Source: an uncultured Dysgonomonas sp.
GTDB lineage: Bacteria > Bacteroidota > Bacteroidia > Bacteroidales > Dysgonomonadaceae
Length of the DNA stretch: 64,000 nucleotides
Direction: 5' to 3'
NCBI GenBank assembly: GCA_937995835.1
Contig: CALKIV010000026.1
Span: forward strand, 1 to 64,000
Shown: positions 34,397 to 43,729 of the stretch, one piece after another
Numbering within the stretch: the stretch's first letter is position 1
Layout of the letters: each line of letters opens with the position of its first letter
Translations under genes and position numbers: made by a program
The notes under the pieces: model-generated
The model's database searches: none
Told to the model about the DNA's origin: nothing
Seen by the model: only the letters and a program-made list of their open reading frames with translations

Positions 34397-36043
34397 ATGA
34401 TCAAAAAAGTCTTTGCTTTTTCCATTCTGATACTTCTCTATTCTCAGACTCTTATTTCTGGAAATATAAATGATTCTTTGCTTCATAAACTAAACACCTC
34501 CGTTGAGAACAACAAGCAATATATCTCGCAAAAGAACAACTATATACAGAGACTTAAAGCGGAAGCTAATGAAGAAAGAATTAGTCTAGAGGAAAGATTC
34601 AGTCGCAACAATAAATTGTACAGAGAATACATCAAATACCAAGCAGACTCATCATTAGTATACTTAAATAAAAATAAAATCATTGCCGATTCGCTAAAAG
34701 CTGATCACTATATTTCTGAAATTAATATTCACACAGCTTTTGTATATTCTAAAATGGGATATTATGTAGAGGCTAGTAAACTATTGCAAGGCATCGATAT
34801 CAAGAAGTTAGACAATGATCTTTTGATTGATTACTATAAAGTTTACGGATACTACTGTGACAACTATGGGTCAAGTAATGAGAACTATCACTATTTTGAA
34901 CAAAGCAGCAGGTATAGAGACTCATTACTCCACCTTCTCCCCCACAACTCCTTTGACTATAAACTTGCCTTTGCTGAAACTAAACTATACAACGACGAAA
35001 TAGATGAAGCTGAAACATTGTTGTTGGCTCTTTTGAATAGTGTTTCGGATAACAATCCCGAAAAGGCCAAAATAGCCTATCTATTAGGCGCCCTATATAA
35101 AGCTAAAAAAGAACAGGATCTGCAACTCAGATATTATATGATTTCTGCTATTGCTGACATTGAAAATTGTATAAAAGATAATGCTTCTCTACAAGCTTTA
35201 GCTCTATATTATTACGATAGGGGAAACATTAACTTAGCTAATAAGTTTATGAAAATGGCCATCGAGGATGCAATATTTGCTAATATGCGTTACAGAGCTA
35301 GTGAAGGACTTGCCTTCTACCCTATCATCAATGCTGCCTTTCAGACTGAAGTGCAAAGACAAAAGGAAGAGCTGCAAATATATTTAATACTCATCAGCAT
35401 CTTATCTGTATTTTTCATTATAGCGGTGATCTACGTTTATAAACAGATGCAAAGATTATCTAAGATCAGAAAAGAGCTATACAGAAGCAATCTGAAACTC
35501 ACTGAACTAAACAGAAATATGGCTGAAACAAATACTCAACTCACTGATCTAAATATTCAACTATCAGAATCAAACTTGATCAAAGAAGAGTATATTGCAC
35601 AGTTTTTTGACATCTGCTCATCCTATATCTATAAATTAGAGGACTTTAAGAAAACATTAAACAATAAGGCTAAGAACAAGCAATTGGAAGAGTTGTATAA
35701 AATATTAAAATCTAATGATTTGGTTGACAAAGAGTTTGAAGAACTTTACATAAACTTCGACAAGATTTTTTTAAACCTATATCCCAACTTCATCAGCGAA
35801 TTCAATAAATTGCTAATCGATGAGGAGCAAGTGATACCTAAAGCAACTGAACTGTTGAATACCGAACTTCGCATTTTTGCCCTGATACGTCTGGGTATTA
35901 CCGACAGTGTCAAGATAGCTTCGTTTCTCAGATATTCTTTAAGTACGATCTACAACTATCGTACAAAAACACGAAACAAAGCTGCTGTATCGAGAGACGA
36001 TTTTGAAGCTATGGTAATGAAAATAGGCAAATACAACAGCTAA
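34397..36043 (+). CDS. DUF6377-type membrane-anchored transcriptional regulator (PUL D)
   Basis: The protein has 548 residues and the same architecture as the protein at 3749. A signal peptide runs to about 22 (LYSQTLISG). A helical TPR-like sensor follows (about 25-320, with SLLHKLNTSVENNKQYISQK). The transmembrane helix is at about 332-350 (LILISILSVFFIIAVIYVY). A coiled coil with repeated TELNRNMAETNTQLTDLN-like heptads precedes the C-terminal HTH (ELRIFALIRLGITDSVKIAS, then RYSLSTIYNYRTKTRNKAAV). It sits 238 bp upstream of the PUL D susC on the same strand. The inferred role is a periplasmic sensor coupled directly to transcription of the beta-glucan PUL, in the place usually held by a hybrid two-component system. 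Confidence 0.82.
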   Translation: MIKKVFAFSILILLYSQTLISGNINDSLLHKLNTSVENNKQYISQKNNYIQRLKAEANEERISLEERFSRNNKLYREYIKYQADSSLVYLNKNKIIADSLKADHYISEINIHTAFVYSKMGYYVEASKLLQGIDIKKLDNDLLIDYYKVYGYYCDNYGSSNENYHYFEQSSRYRDSLLHLLPHNSFDYKLAFAETKLYNDEIDEAETLLLALLNSVSDNNPEKAKIAYLLGALYKAKKEQDLQLRYYMISAIADIENCIKDNASLQALALYYYDRGNINLANKFMKMAIEDAIFANMRYRASEGLAFYPIINAAFQTEVQRQKEELQIYLILISILSVFFIIAVIYVYKQMQRLSKIRKELYRSNLKLTELNRNMAETNTQLTDLNIQLSESNLIKEEYIAQFFDICSSYIYKLEDFKKTLNNKAKNKQLEELYKILKSNDLVDKEFEELYINFDKIFLNLYPNFISEFNKLLIDEEQVIPKATELLNTELRIFALIRLGITDSVKIASFLRYSLSTIYNYRTKTRNKAAVSRDDFEAMVMKIGKYNS

Positions 36044-36167
36044 ACATCTTCAAACCCACTACTTTTTTTCAACTCAATTAGATTACATCAATCTATAAAG
36101 CAACACATTAACTTTTCGAGTTACTACTTTTATACTTTAGGGAGATGAAACTATATGTATCATCCAA

Positions 36168-36176
36168 TAAGTTTGC
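36168..36176 (+). promoter_or_regulatory. -7 element upstream of PUL D susC
   Basis: TAAGTTTGC is a perfect match to TAnnTTTGC, 105 bp before the susC ATG. No TTG is seen at the -33 position, which would fit dependence on an activator. Confidence 0.45.
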
Positions 36177-36281
36177 ATTGTAACAGATTACACCAAATGA
36201 AATTGTTTTTATATCTCAACTGAAATATAAAAGCAGGTATAATCTAAGATGTAAATATTGAAATAAATAACCTTTTAAAAG

Positions 36282-39269
36282 ATGACTATGAAGTACAAAT
36301 GGACAAAAGAACGACCATCTTTCTGGTTGTGTTTACTATTAATGCTTTTAATACCTTCTATCGGCTTTGCACAAGACAAAGGTCGAACCATAACAGGAAC
36401 AATAGTGGACAACCTGAATGAACCCCTACCTGGGATTAGTGTTGTGATTGAAGGAACCACAAAAGGCTCCATGACCGATATCGACGGAAAATATTCATTA
36501 AATGCTAACGATGACGATGTTTTAGTTTTCTCTCAAATAGGGATGACTACAAAGAAAGTATCTGTCAAAGGAAAAGACATCATCAATGTCACACTAGAAG
36601 AAGAAGCTACTGACCTTAACGAAGTTGTGGTCATTGGCTATGGTACTGCTAAGCGAAAGGATGTCACCACATCTATTGCAACGGTTTCAACTAAAGACTT
36701 AGACCAACGTCCAATCATTTCAGCAGGTCAAGCTATCCAAGGGAAAGTGGCAGGTGTATCTGTTATTCAGCCCAATGGAGCTCCTGGTGGAGAACTGGCT
36801 ATTCGTGTGCGAGGAACTACCTCCTTCAATGGGAGCAATGATCCTCTATATGTAGTGGATGGTGTACCTGTTGATAAAATAGATTTCTTATCTCCAAATG
36901 ATATTGCAAGTATGCAGATCATGAAAGATGCCTCTGCTGCTGCCATTTACGGTTCACGTGCTGCCAATGGTGTGGTACTGATATCTACTAAGTCAGGACA
37001 AAAGGGAGAAGCTAAAATCACTTTCAATGCTCAGTATGGCTTCGACAAAGTGATGAATAATCCAAAAGTATTAAATACTGCACAATACCTTGAACTCCAA
37101 AAAGAAATAGGAAACAAGCTACCCGATGGGCTTACCGATCAAACAAACTGGTTTGATGAGGCTTACCAAACCGGTTCTACACAAAGCTATCAAGTGTCTA
37201 TATCAGATGGTAATGAGAGACTCAGATACTATCTTTCTGCCGGATATTTAGATCAAAAAGGGACACTGAATGAAGCTTTTTTCAAGCGCTACAACTTTAG
37301 AGCAAGTATAGACAACGATGTTCGCAAATGGCTGAGAGTTAGTGCCAATGCGACATACTCTGATAGAAACAAAAATAGCTTGATCACGGGTCAAGGCTCT
37401 AATCGCGGAGGTGTGGTACTATCAACCATCAACACCCCTACCTATGCACCAGTTTGGGATCCTGTGCACCCTAACCAATACTACGACGATTTTAACGGAG
37501 CAAACATCACCCATCCGTTGGAAAATATGGAACGTAGTAAAAATGACCGTCAAAGAGAAGATCGTCTAATCCTTTCTGGTAGTGCTCTGATTACATTTAT
37601 GCCCGGACTCAACTTCAAATCTACATTTAGTATGGATAGAAGGAATGGACTGGAAACAGCTTTCCTAGATCCTACAACTACATCTTGGGGACGTCAGCAT
37701 TTTGGGACAGCTAAAGATGAAAGAAACAGAAATACCGTGTTGACATTCGACAATGTTGCAAACTTCAACAAACAGTTTGACAAACATAGCTTTGAAGCCA
37801 TGCTAGGAACATCACACACCGATTCGAAGTATATGCATAGTTGGATCAATGGATCTCATTACCGATCAGGCGATATTCAAACACTCAATGCTGCTAATAA
37901 AATAGATTGGGACAATACCGGTAGCGATGGTTCAGAGTGGGCAATAATGTCATATTTCGGACGTGTTGCATACAATTATGAAAGCAAATATCTCTTAACT
38001 GTTAATATGCGACGAGATGGTTCGTCACGCATACATCCAGATGCGCGTTGGGGAACTTTCCCTTCTATGTCTGCTGCATGGAGAATTTCATCAGAAAAAT
38101 TCATGGATGATTTTAAATGGATGGATGATATGAAGCTTCGTGTTGGTTGGGGTAAAACTGGTAATCAATCAGGAATTCACGACTATGCTTACCTGCAACG
38201 ATATAAGATAGAGCGTTTACCATGGTTTCAAGAAAAATATCAACATGCTGTTCCTAATATTAAAGAAGTTAACTTAAGAACAAAAGACCTTAAGTGGGAA
38301 ACAACTACACAAACCAATGTTGGAATAGACCTTACTGTTCTTAGAAGTAGACTAAATGTAACTCTAGACTACTATTACAAAAAAACAACAGATATGCTGA
38401 TGGAGGTAACCATGCCTCTAACAGGAGCTAGCACCATTGATAAGATACAACGCAATGAAGGAGAAATGGAAAACAAAGGGTTTGAGATAGCTATTAATTC
38501 AAGAAACTTACAAGGAGAATTCTCATGGGATACGGATTTTAATATTTCATTCAACAAAAACAAACTCACAAAATTGAGCACTAAGCCTCTATATGAAGAT
38601 GCTAAGACAAGTGACAAGGTGAATGCCTATGTAGTTCGCAACAGACCTGGTCGTCCGTTAAGTAGTTTCTGGGGATATATTAGCGATGGAGTAGATCCAG
38701 AAACGGGAGAACTTATCTATAGAGATTTAGATAAGAATGGTAAAGTAACACCTGCCGACCGTACTTATATTGGAGACCCTAATCCTGACTTCACCTTTGG
38801 ATTGACAAATACATTCTCTTATAAAGGATTTAATCTGAGTGTCTTCATTCAAGGTTCTTATGGCAATGATATATACAATGCTTCTCGCATGGAGACCGAA
38901 GGTATGTATGATGATAAAAATCAAACAACTGTGGTATTAGATAGATGGAGAATTCCAGGGCAAATAACTAGTGTGCCAAAAGCTAAATTCGACATGAAAA
39001 ACTCTACATACTTTGTAGAAGATGGAAGCTATCTTCGCGTCAAAAGCTTAACGCTATCATATAATGTGAGAAATAAATTCTTGACAAAGATAGGTGTAAC
39101 ACGTTTACAACCATACTTCACTGCTAACAACCTGCTGACTTGGACAAGCTATTCGGGAATGGACCCTGAGGTCAATCAGTGGGGTAATAGTGGTGCAGTA
39201 CAAGGTATCGATTGGGGTACATACCCTCATAGCAAATCTTTTGTTTTTGGTGTTAATCTTGAATTTTAA
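36282..39269 (+). CDS. SusC-like TonB-dependent outer-membrane transporter (PUL D)
   Basis: The protein has 995 residues. The signal sequence is at about 14-31 (FWLCLLLMLLIPSIGFAQ); the start could also be the second ATG at 36288. A carboxypeptidase-regulatory-like domain follows (TITGTIVDNLNEPLPGISVV). The TonB box/plug is NEVVVIGYGTAKRKDVTTS, and further motifs are IRVRGTTSFNGSNDPLYVVD and DASAAAIYGSRAANGVVLIS. The barrel ends in FVFGVNLEF. It imports oligosaccharides held by the SusD encoded 17 bp downstream. With GH30 and GH3 enzymes in the same operon, the likely cargo is beta-1,6-gluco-oligosaccharide. Confidence 0.96.
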   Translation: MTMKYKWTKERPSFWLCLLLMLLIPSIGFAQDKGRTITGTIVDNLNEPLPGISVVIEGTTKGSMTDIDGKYSLNANDDDVLVFSQIGMTTKKVSVKGKDIINVTLEEEATDLNEVVVIGYGTAKRKDVTTSIATVSTKDLDQRPIISAGQAIQGKVAGVSVIQPNGAPGGELAIRVRGTTSFNGSNDPLYVVDGVPVDKIDFLSPNDIASMQIMKDASAAAIYGSRAANGVVLISTKSGQKGEAKITFNAQYGFDKVMNNPKVLNTAQYLELQKEIGNKLPDGLTDQTNWFDEAYQTGSTQSYQVSISDGNERLRYYLSAGYLDQKGTLNEAFFKRYNFRASIDNDVRKWLRVSANATYSDRNKNSLITGQGSNRGGVVLSTINTPTYAPVWDPVHPNQYYDDFNGANITHPLENMERSKNDRQREDRLILSGSALITFMPGLNFKSTFSMDRRNGLETAFLDPTTTSWGRQHFGTAKDERNRNTVLTFDNVANFNKQFDKHSFEAMLGTSHTDSKYMHSWINGSHYRSGDIQTLNAANKIDWDNTGSDGSEWAIMSYFGRVAYNYESKYLLTVNMRRDGSSRIHPDARWGTFPSMSAAWRISSEKFMDDFKWMDDMKLRVGWGKTGNQSGIHDYAYLQRYKIERLPWFQEKYQHAVPNIKEVNLRTKDLKWETTTQTNVGIDLTVLRSRLNVTLDYYYKKTTDMLMEVTMPLTGASTIDKIQRNEGEMENKGFEIAINSRNLQGEFSWDTDFNISFNKNKLTKLSTKPLYEDAKTSDKVNAYVVRNRPGRPLSSFWGYISDGVDPETGELIYRDLDKNGKVTPADRTYIGDPNPDFTFGLTNTFSYKGFNLSVFIQGSYGNDIYNASRMETEGMYDDKNQTTVVLDRWRIPGQITSVPKAKFDMKNSTYFVEDGSYLRVKSLTLSYNVRNKFLTKIGVTRLQPYFTANNLLTWTSYSGMDPEVNQWGNSGAVQGIDWGTYPHSKSFVFGVNLEF

Positions 39270-39286
39270 TAAAAAATTGAATCAAC

Positions 39287-40804
39287 ATGAAGCTTAAAAA
39301 TATATTAAAACTTGTATTAGGAGTCAGTATCATTCTTGGAGCTACTTCGTGTTCCATTGATTACGATCCTGTATCAGACTATTCAGATGTCACTGAAGGC
39401 TACACAGAAGAAGGAAAAGAAGTCGTATTTAAAGATAAGGCAGCAGTGCAAACGCAGCTAGAAGTGCTATACACTGAACTCAGAAATCAAGATTGGTTTA
39501 TTGATAAAATATTAATCGGAGAAAGCCACTCTGACAACTCATATGCTGGAGCTTTTAATGCAGAAGTATCACCATTTGAGGACAACTCTATCGATGGAAC
39601 AAATACAGTCTTGGAACGAGACTGGAATCGCTACCTGAAACAAGTAGGGATGGCAAATAAACTGATCATCTATGCCGATAGTGTAGCAGACAAATCACTA
39701 ACAGAAGCAGAAGTGAAAAGGTATCAAGCACAAGGAATGATCTTCCGCTCTCTTATCTTATTCGAGATGGTTCGTCTTTGGGGAGATATTCCATTAGTTA
39801 CCGTGATTGCTCCTGACATTACTAGTGCAAACTTTGAAGAAGTGTACCCTCTATATTTTCCTTCTCAAACACTAGAGCTTGATGTATACAAACAGATTGA
39901 AAAAGATTTACTATTCGCTGTTCAACATGCACCAAACATCAACAATGCAGACAAAACTTTAATAACCAAAACTGTTGCACGTGCTCTTTTGGCTAAAGTA
40001 TATGCCGAAAAACCAATCAGAGATTATGACAAGGTTATTAAATATTGCGATGAAGTTACTGCTGATGGTTTAGACTTGGTTGCCGACCACTCTTTCCTCT
40101 TCGGAATGAATGATGCTGTGACTGATATTAAAGCTAGAAACACAAAAGAGTCGATACTGGAAGCTCATTTTGTGGCTGGTAATGGCAACTGGTGCTACAT
40201 GATGTTTACTCGCGACCTGCTCAATTGGGATGCAAACTTTTCGTGGAACAAATGGGCAACTCCGTCTCGAGATCTTATCAAGTTATATGAAACAGAAGGC
40301 GATGTAGATCGCTATAAAGAATCTATCGTTTATTACGAATGTGGTTGGTCATTGTACTACCCTAAAGATCATTATCCTTTTGTTTATAAGTGTCGCTCGT
40401 CACAAAGCAGCATCATACACCTGCGTTACGCCGATATTCTATTATTAAAGGCTGAAGCCTTGATTTTAAAATCATCACCAGATCTTGCCACTGCAGCAGA
40501 CATCATTGACAAAGTCAGAAAAAGAGCCAAATTACCTACTCTTCCTACTAGCATAAAAACGAACAAAGAAAGTTTATTCGAAGCTTTACTGAAAGAACGT
40601 AGAATGGAACTCGCACTTGAAGGACAACGTTGGTTCGACTTAGTACGCCTAGACCTAGTAGAAACTGTGATGAATGCAGTGCATAAAAAAGACAGTGGTC
40701 GCAATGCTGCAAAATGGGAATATACTAAAGATTCTTACCGATTACCGATACCATTAAATATCATTGAAAATAATCCAAACATTGTTCAAAATCCTGGATA
40801 TTAA
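39287..40804 (+). CDS. SusD/RagB-like surface glycan-binding lipoprotein (PUL D)
   Basis: The protein has 505 residues. The lipobox Cys is Cys22 (LGATSCSIDYDP), followed by an acidic stretch (DYDPVSDYSD) compatible with surface export. The SusD core motifs are VKRYQAQGMIFRSLILFEMV and RLWGDIPLVTV. The C-terminal signature is LRYADILLLKAEALIL, KVRKRAKLP, LLKERRMELALEGQRWFDLV and YRLPIPLNIIENNPNIVQNP. It partners the preceding SusC in surface capture of the glucan. Confidence 0.95.
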   Translation: MKLKNILKLVLGVSIILGATSCSIDYDPVSDYSDVTEGYTEEGKEVVFKDKAAVQTQLEVLYTELRNQDWFIDKILIGESHSDNSYAGAFNAEVSPFEDNSIDGTNTVLERDWNRYLKQVGMANKLIIYADSVADKSLTEAEVKRYQAQGMIFRSLILFEMVRLWGDIPLVTVIAPDITSANFEEVYPLYFPSQTLELDVYKQIEKDLLFAVQHAPNINNADKTLITKTVARALLAKVYAEKPIRDYDKVIKYCDEVTADGLDLVADHSFLFGMNDAVTDIKARNTKESILEAHFVAGNGNWCYMMFTRDLLNWDANFSWNKWATPSRDLIKLYETEGDVDRYKESIVYYECGWSLYYPKDHYPFVYKCRSSQSSIIHLRYADILLLKAEALILKSSPDLATAADIIDKVRKRAKLPTLPTSIKTNKESLFEALLKERRMELALEGQRWFDLVRLDLVETVMNAVHKKDSGRNAAKWEYTKDSYRLPIPLNIIENNPNIVQNPGY

Positions 40805-40823
40805 TAACCTTTAGATTATAGAA

Positions 40824-42314
40824 ATGAATAAAATAAAAAACATATTGAGTTTCGCCTTATTGTCTGTTCTTATTTACTCTTGCAGTGGGAACAAAGACAG
40901 CAACGCAGAAACAGAGACCCAATCGGTGGTGACGGCATACGTCACCACCAATAACAGAACTTCTGAATTCGTTAAGCACGAACTCCCTTTTAGCCAAAGT
41001 GCAGACAACATGTCTCCTTACACTATTACGCTGGAGCCTAGCACCAAATATCAAACCATGGACGGATTTGGAGCAGCTATCACTGGCTCATCTGCTTATA
41101 ATCTTCTTCAGATGTCGCAAGAAGATAGGACTCGTTTCCTGAAAGAAACTTTTTCTGAGACTGAAGGTATGGGACAAAGTTATGTGAGAATAGCTATTGG
41201 TTGTTCCGACTTCTCATTGAGCGAATATACCTGTTGCGATGAGAAAGGAATTGAAAACTTTGCTCTTCAAAAAGAAGAATTAGACTACGTAATTCCTGTC
41301 TTGAAAGAAATCATGAAAATTAATCCGAACCTGAAAGTGATGGGGTCTCCTTGGACACCTCCTCTATGGATGAAGGTGAATAATTTGAAAGAACTGAAAC
41401 CGTTCAATTCGTGGACAAGTGGGCATTTAAATCCTGCTCACTATCAAGACTATGCCATCTATTTCGTAAAATGGGTAGGAGCTATGAAAGCCGCTGGGAT
41501 TAGTATTTATTCCATCACCCCTCAGAATGAACCTCTCAACAGAGGAAATTCAGCATCCATGTTTATGGGATGGGAAGAACAAAATGCCTTCGTAAAAACG
41601 GCTCTTGGACCAAAGTTTAAAGAAGCTGGGCTGACGACAAAGATTTATTTGTATGATCATAATTATGATTATGATAAAGGAAAAGAAGACACGAAGGATC
41701 AAGGACAATATCCTCTGAAAATTTATCAAGATGCAGAAACTGCAAAATATGTTGCCGGAGCTGCATATCATAATTATGGAGGTAATAAAGACGAACTACT
41801 AACGATTCACAATGCTAATCCTGAGATGGAACTGGTATTTACAGAAACATCTATTGGTGTTTGGAATGATGGACAAAATTTCAAAACACGATTAATAGAT
41901 GACATGGAAGGAACTGCGCTAGGCACAGTCAACAACTGGTGCAAAGCAGTCATCGTATGGAATCTTATGCTTGATACCGAAAAAGGACCTTATCGTCCAG
42001 GAGGCTGTGATGTGTGCTATGGAGCTGTAGACATTGACAAGTCTGATTATAAAACCATCAGTCGCAATTCACATTATTTCATCATAGGGCATCTATCATC
42101 AGTGGTAAAACCTGGTGCTACTCGTATTGGGACAACGGGCTATACTGATAATCAACTGGTTTATTCTGCCTTCGAAAACGAAGATCATAGTTATGCCTTT
42201 GTTATCCTGAATAAATCTAATACATCAAAGAAAATTAATTTGTACGATGGTAAGAAAAGCTTTGTACATGAAATTCCTGCCGAAGCTGTTGTTTCTTATC
42301 GTTGGTCTAACTAA
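40824..42314 (+). CDS. GH30 endo-glucanase-like lipoprotein (GH30_3 type, probable endo-beta-1,6-glucanase)
   Basis: The protein has 496 residues. The lipobox Cys is Cys20 (LIYSCSGNKD), so it is probably surface-exposed. It has the clan A (beta/alpha)8 barrel of glucosylceramidase-like GH30 enzymes: YQTMDGFGAAITGSSAYNLL, MGSPWTPPLWMK, acid/base Glu236 in ITPQNEPLNR, and nucleophile Glu341 in LVFTETSIGVW. A C-terminal beta-domain follows (about 400-496). Position after susCD and before a surface-binding protein is the same as BT3312, the endo-beta-1,6-glucanase of B. thetaiotaomicron. GH30 also contains other specificities, so the substrate is inferred from the locus order. Confidence 0.88.
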   Translation: MNKIKNILSFALLSVLIYSCSGNKDSNAETETQSVVTAYVTTNNRTSEFVKHELPFSQSADNMSPYTITLEPSTKYQTMDGFGAAITGSSAYNLLQMSQEDRTRFLKETFSETEGMGQSYVRIAIGCSDFSLSEYTCCDEKGIENFALQKEELDYVIPVLKEIMKINPNLKVMGSPWTPPLWMKVNNLKELKPFNSWTSGHLNPAHYQDYAIYFVKWVGAMKAAGISIYSITPQNEPLNRGNSASMFMGWEEQNAFVKTALGPKFKEAGLTTKIYLYDHNYDYDKGKEDTKDQGQYPLKIYQDAETAKYVAGAAYHNYGGNKDELLTIHNANPEMELVFTETSIGVWNDGQNFKTRLIDDMEGTALGTVNNWCKAVIVWNLMLDTEKGPYRPGGCDVCYGAVDIDKSDYKTISRNSHYFIIGHLSSVVKPGATRIGTTGYTDNQLVYSAFENEDHSYAFVILNKSNTSKKINLYDGKKSFVHEIPAEAVVSYRWSN

Positions 42315-42327
42315 AAATCTATGAACC

Positions 42328-43647
42328 ATGAAATTATATAAATACTATTTAGCAACATTATTATCTGTTCTTTTGTGCTTATCATGTTCCGATGACAATG
42401 AAAGCCAAGGGAATCCTACAATAGACTTTAAGACTGAATTTGGAAGCGCAATGTTCGGGGACAAACTGCCATTCAAGGTAGATGTTGCAGATGACGTACC
42501 CCTTTCTACATTGAAAGCTAGAATTTATTTTGGAGAAGAGATGGTCTCTGAAACAGTAATCAGAACCAAAACTGAAGGAGAATATGCTGGTGATGTATAT
42601 ATTCCTTACTATAAAAACATCCCCAATGGGGTCGTTAAACTACAATTTGTTCTTCAAAATATAAGGTTTACAACAGTAGAAAAAACTTATGATCTGCAAG
42701 TTACACGTCCTGAATATCCTTACTTAACTTTTGTGACAGCTGACAAAGAGTATAAGATGACTCATAAAGATGGATATAACTACGAGGTGACTGAAACTTT
42801 TCCTCAAAAAATCAAAGGATATATAAAAGCTCCAATAATAACAGACAACGGAACAGAGCAAACCTTTGGGTGGGAAAATAATGAAATCAAAGAAGGATCT
42901 ACAGAGTTGATAACTTTCTCTGAATTTTCTGCTGGAGAATACTCCATTACCTTTAACACTTTTGATTATACAGCCGCTCCATTTATTGTTGCCTACACCA
43001 TCAATGAGCAAGTGATGGAAAAAGTAGATGACAATAACTTTAAATTGGATTTAGACTTGACACAGGGTCAAGAAATTACAATAGGAGGTATCTCTGACTT
43101 CAACGAATGGTGGATAGATCAAGACTTCTTCAACAAAGAGGGGGATAAACTTACTTTCAAACCTATTGCTGGTAAGTATCGTTTGAGTATAGACTTAACA
43201 TTAAATTACCTGAAGGCAGAAGTTATGACAGGAGACAACCTGGCTAGTTTGAATAGTGATGGCACAGGAGCAATCTGGCTAATTGGCGACAGCCAAGGGA
43301 AACCATCTTATGCCAATTCTGGTTGGGATCCGATGAAAGCGACTTGCATGGTACCAATGGGCAACGGAAAATATAAAATCACCTTTGTGGCTGGAAAAAC
43401 AATATTGCCAGACAAAGTTAACTTTGTGTTTTTTCACTTAAAAGGATGGGATAAATCATTTGGACCTGAAACCTTAACTGTAAATAGCGATCTGATTATT
43501 ATTGGTCAAGGTCAAGACGTCAACGGTGTAGATAAAGGAAACATCGCCCTTAAGGAAGACAAAAAACTAACAGAAGATAAAGCTTATACCTTTGTTATTG
43601 ATGTATCAAAAGGCATTGACAAAGCTGTATTAACTGTAGAAGAATAA
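42328..43647 (+). CDS. Surface glycan-binding lipoprotein (PUL D)
   Basis: The protein has 439 residues. The lipobox Cys is Cys20 (LCLSCSDDNESQ), followed by acidic residues like the Bacteroides surface-export signal. The rest is predicted all-beta in several modules: an Ig-like N-terminal part (about 30-125) and later repeats with aromatic-rich stretches (ISDFNEWWIDQDFF, IWLIGDSQGKPSYANSGWDP, FHLKGWDKSFGPETL) resembling SusE/SusF-type modules. There is no catalytic motif. It occupies the surface glycan-binding protein slot between GH30 and the downstream enzymes, as BT3313 does in the beta-1,6-glucan locus. A stem-loop follows the gene. Confidence 0.75.
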   Translation: MKLYKYYLATLLSVLLCLSCSDDNESQGNPTIDFKTEFGSAMFGDKLPFKVDVADDVPLSTLKARIYFGEEMVSETVIRTKTEGEYAGDVYIPYYKNIPNGVVKLQFVLQNIRFTTVEKTYDLQVTRPEYPYLTFVTADKEYKMTHKDGYNYEVTETFPQKIKGYIKAPIITDNGTEQTFGWENNEIKEGSTELITFSEFSAGEYSITFNTFDYTAAPFIVAYTINEQVMEKVDDNNFKLDLDLTQGQEITIGGISDFNEWWIDQDFFNKEGDKLTFKPIAGKYRLSIDLTLNYLKAEVMTGDNLASLNSDGTGAIWLIGDSQGKPSYANSGWDPMKATCMVPMGNGKYKITFVAGKTILPDKVNFVFFHLKGWDKSFGPETLTVNSDLIIIGQGQDVNGVDKGNIALKEDKKLTEDKAYTFVIDVSKGIDKAVLTVEE

Positions 43648-43665
43648 TCTTAACACTTAGTCACG

Positions 43666-43706
43666 AAATAGAGGACTGCATTTTTTGCATGCCCTCTATT
43701 TCTTTA
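43666..43706 (+). terminator. Intra-operon stem-loop between the binding protein and the acetylesterase
   Basis: AAATAGAGG (43666-43674) pairs with CCTCTATTT (43693-43701), with an inner TGCA/TGCA pairing and a T6 loop; TCTTTAAAA follows. It again divides capture genes from enzyme genes. It also argues against translation starting at the in-frame ATG inside it (43685). Confidence 0.65.
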
Positions 43707-43729
43707 AAAAGCTTAAATCAAAGAAGATC

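Noticed and set aside
43685..43729. Earlier ATG for the PUL D acetylesterase
   Set aside because: It lies inside a stem-loop and precedes the signal peptide by 15 residues.
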